Origin: Proteromonas lacertae | Taxonomy: Eukaryota; Sar; Bigyra; Opalinata; Proteromonadidae | DNA length: 20,673 bases | Reading direction: 5' to 3' | Assembly: GCA_002245135.1 (NCBI GenBank) | Contig: NGBS01000092.1 | Location: forward strand, 1 to 20,673 | Shown here: positions 11,317 through 20,344 of the stretch, piece after piece | How positions within the stretch are numbered: position 1 is the first letter of the stretch | Layout: each line of letters starts with the position of its first letter | Position numbers and translations under genes: made by a program | Notes under the pieces: generated by a model | Databases searched by the model: none | The model's input: the letters and a program-made list of their open reading frames with translations, nothing else | Told to the model about the DNA's origin: nothing

Positions 11317-11326
11317 ATGCCTATAA
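11317..11326 (+). repeat. 10-bp direct repeat, left copy
   Basis: ATGCCTATAA occurs here and again at 12516-12525 in the same orientation, bracketing the Cys-rich gene. It could be a target-site duplication from an insertion of about 1.2 kb, but I find no convincing terminal inverted repeats inside it, and chance is possible in AT-rich DNA. Confidence 0.35.
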
Positions 11327-11373
11327 GCGTCTATCAAGATATTATATTTTATGATTGTGCATCTAGCTAGGAT

Positions 11374-12168
11374 TTACGGATACTCGTCCCTATTATTGTT
11401 CCTTCTCAAACCTTCCTTTTTTATCAGTTTCATCCTTCTTGATTTGCTTTTTTGGAGGTATTCGAACCTTTTTACATTTCTGCAGTATATGCACAGCTTT
11501 CCTACCTCGTATTGGTTTCGTTTATAAGAATAACGGATGTAGGAATACATATCTTTTAGGTGTTTAAGTCTGTCACAAGGGTATAGCTTTTTTGCCTTGT
11601 CTTTCTTTGCCTTTGACTTACTTCTTGTACTAACGGAACCTAGCGATGATTCACTTTTCTCCCAGTCTACTAATTGGCTAACACTGTCATATTTAGCAAT
11701 AGCACAGTCTATGCATAGAAAACCATCACAGCCATCTCCAAAGCATTCGACTATTGACGAGCTGTTGTAGCACTTTGTACAATTTACTCTCTTTTCTTCT
11801 AAAGTCTGATATATTTTTATTGATTTCTCTAGATTCGATATACCATCGTTTTCTTTATCTATAATTATTTCGTCTCTTATGTCATTGATTTTTTTTGGTT
11901 CCGTTTCTGCTCTTTCCGGCTTCTTACCATTTATAGTGATTGTTGGTAGTAATTCTGGAGTTAGCGTATGCATATATACTCTCGAATTGATAGGTATAAT
12001 AGGATTTTGCAATCCGTCACTGGTTTTGTCATCTACTGAAAGTGGCGGAATTATTGGGTTATTAGTGACATTGCTTGAGTCGTTACTAAGCATTGAGGTT
12101 GCTGGGTATACCACACATTCCATGCTATCATTAACCTTGTAGAATGCTGATGAATGTGTACTTTGCAT
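11374..12168 (-). CDS. Intronless Cys-rich, putative zinc-binding protein, 264 aa
   Basis: A single uninterrupted reading frame from an ATG at 12168 to TAA. The N-terminal 125 residues look disordered. A cysteine cluster follows: C130-x2-C133, C142, C147, C152-x2-C155, with C198 and C226-x2-C229 further on. Three CxxC pairs suggest two bound zinc ions, in a RING-, PHD- or ribbon-like fold that I cannot name. Between the clusters and after the last one the chain is strongly basic (TRSKSKAKKDKAKK, then RMKLIKKEGLRRNNNR), so nucleic acid or chromatin binding is possible. By eye it is richer in G+C and uses many more C- and G-ending codons than its neighbours, and it has no intron in 795 nt where they average one per roughly 200-250 coding nt. 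It also contains KEN (residues 105-107). Likely a recent arrival or a fast-evolving lineage-specific gene. Confidence 0.7.
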   Translation of the reverse strand: MQSTHSSAFYKVNDSMECVVYPATSMLSNDSSNVTNNPIIPPLSVDDKTSDGLQNPIIPINSRVYMHTLTPELLPTITINGKKPERAETEPKKINDIRDEIIIDKENDGISNLEKSIKIYQTLEEKRVNCTKCYNSSSIVECFGDGCDGFLCIDCAIAKYDSVSQLVDWEKSESSLGSVSTRSKSKAKKDKAKKLYPCDRLKHLKDMYSYIRYSYKRNQYEVGKLCIYCRNVKRFEYLQKSKSRRMKLIKKEGLRRNNNRDEYP

Positions 12169-12519
12169 TTAAAACTGAAAAAAGATACAATGTCGAGCTT
12201 TCATCAAGCAAATGAAAAATTTTCTATACTATAATATCATCATAAAGCTTTCTTCTAAAAAATTCTTTTCAATCACATATATTAATTATTCATCATTTTT
12301 GCTACACAAATAAAAGAAAATATTAGTTATCATAAAATGTTTATAATTTTTTCAACTACTTAATTCATAAAAAAATATCAATGTCCAGCATCTCTACTAA
12401 TATCATGAAATGCTTGACAAAATTTTTCATTTTTACATGTTAAAATGAGTTAGAACAAAAATCAAAGCATTTTAAGCTTAAATAAGTAAGCATTAATAAT
12501 ATAATATAGTCAACCATGC
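12169..12519. other. Intergenic region upstream of the Cys-rich gene (351 bp)
   Basis: Lies between the start of the Cys-rich gene and the end of the AT-hook gene, both on the - strand, so it should carry the Cys-rich gene's promoter. It is very AT-rich. A 14-bp sequence, AAATGAAAAATTTT, at 12210-12223 recurs inverted at 12419-12432, but the flanks do not extend the match. No open frame of note, tRNA or known element is visible. Confidence 0.5.
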
Positions 12520-12525
12520 CTATAA
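12516..12525 (+). repeat. 10-bp direct repeat, right copy
   Basis: Second copy of ATGCCTATAA (see 11317-11326). It overlaps the stop codon of the AT-hook gene (12520-12522), so an insertion here would have landed at that gene's 3' end. Confidence 0.35.
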
Positions 12526-15500
12526 TCTGCTTTCATAATCGTCATCGCTATATAATTCACTTCTCTTACGCTTACCTCTTCTATGTCTCTTCTTAAAGTC
12601 ATTGCCGCTATATGCAATAAAAATAATTATACAATTCTCCTAAGTGCTTCTTAAGATACTCATTCCATTCAGTTATCGTTAGAGAATCAACATAACTCCT
12701 ATCATCAACTCGTAGAAGCAGTAACCTTCCTTTTTCATTGATTTGATCCAGAGGATATGGAAGATGACTTCTATTATCTTTGTCACTCCTTGAAATATTT
12801 AATTTGGAAAATACAATCACATCTAACCCATCAAACTATATATAAGACATAATAATAATACACTTCCTAAGTATTTTGGCTGACCTTTCAAGTATCTTAC
12901 AATATCTTCCTCACTCTTCATTTCTGTTAAAGATTTTACTATAAACATAACCATATTAAAAAGATATCTTAATAAATTTCTGCTTCATTTCACCTGTTTC
13001 TTTATATACTATACCTTTGCATAACGCATTATTAGTGAATTTTAGGAGAGGTAACATATTATAATTCTGTGGCATAATCATTGGAAAATATTCTCTAAAA
13101 GTAGGGTAAAAAATAATAAACATAGGAAATATATAAGTATACTCTAAATATGAAGATAATTTTAAATGCTGTTGTTGTGGTGGTGGTAGTAGTGCTTCAC
13201 TAGTCTTCTTAACCTTCTTACTTTCATCATCAGATTCATCTTCTTTTCCTTTCACTTTCTTATGTCTATGATATGGTCTCTTTGGTTTGACATAATTATA
13301 TTCTTCATCTGCTTCATCTTCAATAGCTCCATCATCTTTTTCATCACCTATTTTCTCTTTCTTGTGACTATTAAGTCTGTAAGGACGTCTGCTATAATGA
13401 CGGCCTCTATGTGGCTTTTTATTGCTACAAAAAATAATGCAATAAGGAATTAAATATACTTGTCGATTTTTAAAGTCAGGGTTTTTCTAAAAAGAATATA
13501 TATATAGTAAAAATATACTTGTTAATAACTCGTTTTAGTGGAATTGTAATTGTATATGTTCTTGGTTGAGGATTTGAAGTACTAAAAGCAAATAAATAGA
13601 TAGTGTAAATACTCAACAATACGAAATGCCATTGTTCTATGTTGTTTACAAAATGTTTTGAATAAACTTCTATTTAAATATATAAATACATATATATTCG
13701 TTATAAAAATACAAATCTTCATCTGTAACTGTATCAGAATAGTCATCTTCATCTTCATAGTCATTTTCATCATCTTCCTTGTCAACATCTTTTTCACCTT
13801 CTTTACTTTCATCATCACTTTCATCATCATCATCATCTACATCTTTCATATTCTTCTTTTTCTCATCATTATTTTCTTCATCTTCTTCTACTTTTGCTTT
13901 TGTTATTTCCACTACTTCTTCAACTCTTTTTTCCTCTTTTTTATCTATTCTCACAACTCTATTCTTACTTTCTCTTTTATTCTCTATTTCTTCATCTTCT
14001 TCTTCATTATACTCTTCATCTTCTATTTTCTTCCTTTTTAATCTTCTTCTTTCATTTTCTTCTTCCTCATCTTCTTCCATTTGTCTTAATCTCTCAGCTT
14101 TTATCTTCTCCTCTATCTCTCTTTCAGCTTTCTCTTCTTTTTCTTTTCTTTTTCTTTCTTTTTCTTCCTCTCTTTTCAATTTCTCCATTCTCCTTCTCAT
14201 CTTTTCTTCCTGTTTTATTCTTTCTTGTTTGATTCTTTCTTCTCTTTTTTCTTCTTCTCTTTTCAAGTATTGTTCTTCAGTCAAATCATCACTACTACTA
14301 CTATCACTCTCAGGTCTATATCCTGAAACATCAATTTCTTTACTATATATATATACAAATATATATATAATATACTATGGTTTTCTTAATGGAATTTTTC
14401 CTCTTGGTGACACTGATGTTGCAACACTTCTGGAACGTCTGAAATAAATATCATTGGAAGGTCTATTAGATTTACTTCTTCCTCTATAACTTCTCATTGG
14501 AATATGATAACTAATATTATATAATAATAATAATAATATACTAACATTTAGGATCTCTTCTATATCTGTCTTTCTCTCCATAATATATAGATGTTGGATA
14601 ATTACAGTTTTCACCTAATTTAGGTGATGTTTGAACTTCATGTTCTGATCTTGAAGATGGAGATAATGGTCTAATATTTGGTGAAGAAATATTTAAGTCA
14701 ATCTCAGGAATAGAATCATTATCATCATCATACTTACTTGTGTTGATGTAATCCAAACTTAAATCCATAGATGATTCATCTAAATAATTAGTTTGAAAAC
14801 TACTATTTTTACTTTCATTAACACTACTACCTGTGCTTATTCTAGTACTATGTCTTGTTTGGATTTGATATGTTCTTGGTCTTGGAGAGTCAGTCTTTAT
14901 ATGATCAAAACTATTACTTATTCTCATTTCTCAGAGACGATGAGAATGATAAATCTGCTATCGAAGAAGAAGAAGAAGAAGAAGTATTTGGTGTAAATGT
15001 AGAAGTATTAACATCAACTGAATCATTGACAGAAGATGTGGATGACCTTAATGTTGTTGGTGCTGTTGTAATTGATGGTGGTGTTGGTGAATTATTCATG
15101 AATGATGAAGTACTGGATGAAAGTAATTTCTGCTCTGTTGTTGTAATTGATGGAGGTATTTGTTGTTGATGTTGTTGTTGTAATAATGATAAATTATTCA
15201 TTAATACTTTTCTTTTCTTTATTTTCTCTCTATAATAAGCAGCTGGATTTAATGGAGAATAACCTTTTGGCCTACCACGTTTTCTAACTTCAGGTTGTTG
15301 TACTATTATATTTGATGATGCTGCTGCTGTTATCATATGTGGATTAGATATATTATCCATTAATCTAACACTGCTAAAAGATACTGAACTATTTTCAGCA
15401 TTAACCTTAGTCGGTTGGTTTTGTTTATCATAATTTGTTTTCCTATTTTTTTAAATAAAAAATAAATTATTTATACGTAATTAGAGTATTATTATTATTC

Positions 15501-15680
15501 AATGAAGAATAGAAACTATAAAAAAACAATTATTAAAAAATACATATCAGGAGGAGTTGGTAAACTAACTGCACTAGTAGAATTTTGATTATTTGTTTTA
15601 TTATCTGTATTAAGTACTTTTGGTTGATGATTGTCTTCTTCTTTATCTCTTTTTATTTCAGTTGCATTCGATTCTGCCAT
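12520..15680 (-). CDS. AT-hook, charged coiled-coil protein of unknown function, 903 aa
   Basis: I join 14 exons into one frame of 904 codons: 15680-15544, 15515-15477, 15442-14939, 14910-14542, 14510-14376, 14342-13713, 13669-13613, 13581-13519, 13486-13460, 13424-13143, 13094-12994, 12938-12862, 12835-12633, 12607-12520. An AT-hook (RKRGRPKG, near residue 112) indicates minor-groove DNA binding. Ser/Thr/Asn-rich disorder follows, then a Lys/Arg/Glu helix (about 415-515; RIKQERIKQEEKMRRRMEKL), a very acidic tract, Arg/His/Tyr-rich and charged segments, a more globular C-terminal region (GRLLLLRVDDRSYVDSLTIT) and a basic tail. A chromatin role is likely; I do not recognise the family. Two junctions are less sure: the intron at 14938 starts GTCT (a one-base slip is the alternative), and that at 12993 starts GTGA (a 76-nt GTAT intron from 13014 also fits). 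If the intron at 13712-13670 is not removed, its TAG ends the protein and a second gene could begin at the ATG at 13632. Confidence 0.6.
15477..15515 (-). other. 39-nt internal exon of the AT-hook gene
   Basis: The 101 nt between 15543 and 15443 would be by far the longest intron in the window. They split exactly into a 28-nt GTAT...TAG intron, a 39-nt exon and a 34-nt GTAT...TAG intron. The exon stays in frame and encodes about 13 residues rich in Ser and Asn (FYSSLNNNNTLI). Skipping it also keeps the frame, so it may be an alternative exon. Confidence 0.6.
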
Positions 15681-15875
15681 ATTAGTACAGGTTCTTTTAA
15701 AAGTTTGATTCAATTTTCTAATTGTATTTCAATGTTTAAAAAAATATTTTAAATGATAGATTCCACGATCTGAGTTTTTAATCGCATTATTTCAAAAATG
15801 TAATTTAAAATATCCCTTTTCCAAACAAAAAAATATAGCAATAATAACCAATCATAATTATATTGTTAGTTTTCT

Positions 15876-17693
15876 TTATACTCCTATATGAATAGAGTCA
15901 TCCTGAAATTCTACTTTATCTTTCAACTCTGCCAAGAATTTATCAGTTCTTTCATTGTCGAGTCCACACTCCTTCAAATTAGCAGGAGTAAACCAAGCAG
16001 GATCGATACACTTCTCACATATCACTCTAACCAACAATTGACTAGAAAAATCATGTATTCTCGGTATATCCACACTCAAATCATTATAACATTCGAAGAA
16101 TTTCTTCAAGCCATCAAAGAAATTCTCAGGTGTAACTAATTTGCTTTTCACACAATCACAAAGTAACACATCTAACTTTTCAATCTTATCATCTTTCTCA
16201 GTACCATACATCATAGTCTCTTTAATAAATAAAGATTGGTAATTGACATTAGTTTTACATAACTTTGTTATATTGGTAAGATTACCATCTGCTATATAAT
16301 AGTTGACAGCATCTATTATCTCTTCTTTAGCTTTATTCTCATCAACTGGTAAGTTGCTATTATTATTATTGTCTTTTGCATTATTATTATTATCTTTCTT
16401 ATCCTTCTTATTCTTATTCTGTTTCTTAAAGTTCTTCTTTTTATTGTTGTTTTTATTAGATTTAGCTTTCTTATTTGCACTTAAATCTATCCAATCATCT
16501 TTATCAGCTGTATCATCATCATCATAAACTGTTCTTACAAACTCAGATCGACTATAATGTAAGTTATGTCTCATATCATCATCAGTAATCTGTGGTGCAC
16601 TTGCTTCTAAATCACTTAATAATTTCATTTGATCTTTTATTTTACTTTTAGAAATTACCCAATCAGCTTCTTCTAAATCTAAAATATCTTTTATTAAATA
16701 GATTATTCTACTATGGTATTTAGTTTCATCTTTTTCTTCAGCTATTTTCTTCAAGAATTGATGTGCATCATTTACTATTTTCTCAGCTTCAGTGATCTTC
16801 AATAATGGTAAGGCTGTAATGGTTAATATATTACATAAAGACTCTACATTTAGTTCATTTGGCTCTGTCATTATATCACTAATTAACAAAGTAATTAATC
16901 GCTTTGGTACTACTTTAACAATACAGAGATAAGATATAAATATGGATAAATTAATATGATTCTTATTATATAAATCAGTTCGATATTCAATCTCTTCTTT
17001 ATTTGCATCTTTGAATGATGATGTATCTAATTCAGTGTAATATTCTGATTTACATTCATTCAATAACATTGTTCTGAAACTTTCTGCTATCTTTGGATGA
17101 GTGGCTTTACAGTAATTAATTGTCTTGAAACACAAATGTGCATACATTACTACGAAATCTGGATCATCAATTGCTTTGGTTACTAACAGGTAAACTATCT
17201 CTTTTAATTCATTCTCTCCTTTAATACATGTTACTACGAAATCTAATGATAGATCTGGATAGTTATCCTTTGTTATTTTGTTCAAAATACTTCGAATTTG
17301 ACTGCATGGTCCTTCTTTTTCTCCTTGACCTTTCATCCACTTTCTTTCTGCATTGTGTAATTCGTGACTTACTTTAGCACGAATGACTGGCATTAAATCT
17401 TTGGGTAAATCTGGTTTTTCTTGGTATTTTTCTTTCAACTATTTGAATTAAATAATAATATTAAAGAATACTGCAAGTGTCATTTCAATGTAATTGCTAA
17501 GAGCATTGTTTCTCTCTTCTAAGTGATAAGGTGAATTAGTGATATCCTATAAAAAATAATAAACAAAAGTAATACAATTTGAGGTAAGGAAGATTCTTCT
17601 GCAACTTGTGGTGCTATAACAACATAAAACGAGTGACATACCTGCTGGTGCATCAGTTTTAGCTGTCTTTGTGTTCTTATTTTTTCCTGGCAT
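15876..17693 (-). CDS. EIF4G: Translation initiation factor eIF4G, compact form
   Basis: eIF4G is the cytoplasmic scaffold that links the cap-binding protein eIF4E, the helicase eIF4A and eIF3 to bring mRNA to the small ribosomal subunit. Exons 17693-17642, 17613-17576, 17546-17472 and 17438-15876 (introns 28, 29 and 33 nt) give 575 aa. The MIF4G domain starts near residue 100 (CSQIRSILNKITKDNYPDLS, then AIDDPDFVVMYAHLCFKTIN) and runs to about 330. An Asn/Lys-rich linker of about 60 residues (encoded near 16350-16480) leads to an MA3 domain at about 425-550 (AKEEIIDAVNYYIADGNL). Just before MIF4G, Y49-x4-L54-A55 followed by KEKYQEKPDLP resembles the eIF4E-binding site YxxxxL plus a hydrophobic residue, here with Ala last. 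No PABP-binding N-terminal arm is present, so it is much shorter than animal or yeast eIF4G and nearer in size to plant eIFiso4G. Confidence 0.87.
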
Positions 17694-17853
17694 TGCTATT
17701 TAGCATAATACAATACAAATATACTTTCTAGTTTCTAATGAAATGCAACAATCCCGATTAGGGGTACGAAAATATTATGAGGCCTAAAAAAGTATACTTC
17801 AGCAATTAAATTGCAGGAACTAAATTTTATTCATTATTTCTTTATTATTTCTG
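17694..17853. promoter_or_regulatory. Divergent promoter, eIF4G / GlnRS
   Basis: These 160 bp separate the start codons of two translation genes. A G+C-richer patch at 17752-17767 (TCCCGATTAGGGGTAC) stands out from the AT-rich surroundings. It contains TTAGGGG, which includes the yeast stress-response core AGGGG and resembles the telobox found near translation genes in other eukaryotes. A GAGGCCT lies at 17780-17786. Whether either is used here is unknown. Confidence 0.4.
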
Positions 17854-20344
17854 ATGGCAAGTGAAGAAGCAAAGAATTTAATCACAAAAATCAATCTTGA
17901 GCCTAAAACTGTGGATAATATCTTGAGAAATCAGAAAGTTACAAGTATATTGAAGTGATTAATCTTTAGCTGATCTTGTAAATACCATCAAAGAAGCTGG
18001 TGCAACTGAAGGATGTGAAAAAGCAATTGGTAATCTATTGTATGTCTATGAATAATATTTCCGTAGATACGCAGTATCAACAAAAGTCCCAGATTCTGCT
18101 GTATCTCATCGTGCAACCTTAGCAAAATACGTTTATGAAGGAAAAATTAAAACCAACTTTCAATTGGAAAGTGCAGTTTCTTATGTTAAAAGTTTACCAA
18201 GCGGAGATGCTGTATATTTACATATATTTATTCAATTATAGATTGATATACCAACCTTAGAAGAAAAAGCTGGTGTAGGAATCGATATAACCAAAGAAGA
18301 ATTAGAAAAAACAGTAAATGATTCAATTGAAAGTGTAAAAGATGAATTGATCAAACAAAGATATCAATATAACCTTGGTTCTATTCTATTCAAATTGAAA
18401 GAAGGCAGAATGAAGTGGGCAGATGGTAAACAAATGAAAGATTTAGTTGATGCAAAGATATTATCATTGTTAGGTCCAAAGAATGATGAAGATGTTAAAA
18501 TAGCCAATGAAGCTAAAGCCAATAAGAAGAAAGCCTCTAAAGCAGCAGCAGGTAGTGGTAATAGTAATACAGAAGCCACAAAAACTGAAGAAAATCCAAT
18601 TGATACAGTATTTGCAGCAAGAGATATGGCCAGTGCAAAGAATAGTGCCAAATTATTAGCAGAACATCAGAAAGTAACTGGTGGATTAATCTATACACGT
18701 TTTCCACCAGAACCTAATGGATATATTCATATAGGTCATGCTAAATCAATGTATTTAAACTTCAAAGCTGCCTTTGAGTTTGCTAAGAAGAAAGGGGGTT
18801 GTATATTTAGATATGATGATACAAATCCAGAAGCTGAAAGTAAAGAATATATTGATAGTATATGGGAAGATGTAAAATGGATGGGTTGGACTCCAATGAA
18901 AGTCACTTACTCCTCAGATTACTTTGATCAATTATATGAATATGCTATTCAATTGATCAAAATGGGTAAAGCTTATGTTTGTCATCAGAATAAAGAAGAA
19001 ATGAGAAGATCTAGAGAAATGGCTCGAGAATTAAATACACCAGGAGGTAGAAGGGATTTAGTACCAGAAAGTCCATGGAGAAATCGAACAGTTGAAGAAA
19101 ACTTGAAATTATTCAATGATATGAGAATGGGAATGTATGAAGAAGGAGCTGCCACTTTAAGATTAAAAATGGATATGAGAAATGTCAATCCTTGTATGTG
19201 GGATCCAGTAGCTTATCGTATTAAATACGTAACCCATCCACATGTTGGTGATAAGTGGTGTATATATCCATCATACGATTTCTCACATTGCATTATCGAT
19301 TCACTCGAAAATATTGATTATTCATTATGTACATTAGAGTTTGAGACTAGAAGACAGACTTATTATTGGGTATTAGAACAATTGAATATATGGAGAGCTT
19401 ATGTATGGGAATTTGGTAGATTGAATATCACTAATACTGTTATGTCTAAGAGAAAGTTGAGATATCTGGTATTTAACCATTATGTTAGAGGATGGGATGA
19501 TCCAAGTATATATATATTATGTATTTATTTATTTAATTTGTATATAGGAATGCCTACAGTGAAAGCATATCGTCGTTTAGGTTTTACACCTGAATCAATT
19601 AATAGTTTCTGTAATGAAGTCAGTATCACTAGAACTACAACCACCAATACAGAACATTCATTATTAGATCATCATTGTAGATTACATTTAGATGAAATTG
19701 CACCAAGAGTTTTGCTGTATTAGAACCAATTAAATTGATTATTACTAATTATCCAGAGGATAAGATCGATACTATTGAAGTACCCAATCATCCAAGACAT
19801 CCTGAGATGGGAAAACATACAATTTATATACAAAAGACATGTATATTGATAGTAGTGATTTTAAGAAAGAAGATGAAAAGAAGTTTTTAGGTTTAGCTCC
19901 AGGTAAAATTGCTGCTTTGAAATATGCATTTGATGTGAAATGTTAAATATGACACTGATGATAAAGGCAATGTCACATGTGTGTATGTTGAAAAAGTCAA
20001 TGATTCTATTGATACATCCAACAAAGATGCAAATAAGAAGAAAGGCTATTCATTGGGTATGTGCTTCTACATTAAATGGTATGCCTCATACTGCTGAAGC
20101 TAGATTGTATGAACATTTGTTCTTAGATGAAAATCCAGGTGAATTAGGAGATGATTGGTTAGAACATCTTAATCCAAACAGTGAAAGAATATTACCAGCC
20201 ATATATCTTGATGATTATGTTGCTAAAGCCAAGAAGGGTGATAGATATCAATTTGAACGTGTTGGATATTTCATAATAGATCAAGATACAACCTCTGATC
20301 ACCTTGTTTTCAATAGAACAATCCGATTAAAAACTCAAAAGTAA
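17854..20344 (+). CDS. QARS1: Glutaminyl-tRNA synthetase (four frame slips near the C-terminus)
   Basis: Charges tRNA-Gln with glutamine in the cytosol (class I synthetase). Exons 17854-17944, 17970-18039, 18067-18211, 18242-19505 and 19548-20344 (introns 25, 27, 30 and 42 nt) total 789 codons, close to human (775 aa). Residues 1 to about 190 are the eukaryotic appended domain, followed by an Ala/Lys linker. The catalytic core begins at FPPEPNGYIHIGHAKS (HIGH motif), then RYDDTNPEAESKEYI, SSDYFDQLYEYAIQLIKMGK, LCTLEFETRRQTYYWVLEQL and VMSKRKL (KMSKS loop). The 42-nt intron has no stop in frame, but removing it restores the conserved GWDDPRMPT. In the anticodon-binding domain the frame changes near 19711, 19839, 19941 and 20043: two apparent losses, then two apparent gains, net zero. 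The domain reads well throughout (FAVLEPIKLIITNYP, AIHWVCASTLNGMPHTAEAR, DRYQFERVGYFIIDQDT). Base-call errors look likelier than decay, but the clustering is odd. Confidence 0.9.

Noticed and set aside
12210-12432. Inverted repeat AAATGAAAAATTTT as transposon ends.
   Set aside because: Only 14 AT-rich bases match, the neighbouring CAAGCA/TGCTTG pieces are not in matching order, and they do not bracket a gene.
13658-14447. Long + strand open frames rich in Ser, Phe and Leu that look like membrane proteins.
   Set aside because: They are the antisense of the Lys/Glu/Asp-rich part of the AT-hook gene (GAA/AAA codons read backwards) and have no codon or domain support.
19700-20050. Euplotes-style programmed +1 frameshifts in GlnRS.
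   Set aside because: Those occur at AAA-TAA or AAA-TAG type stops; the slips here are not at such sites and go in both directions.
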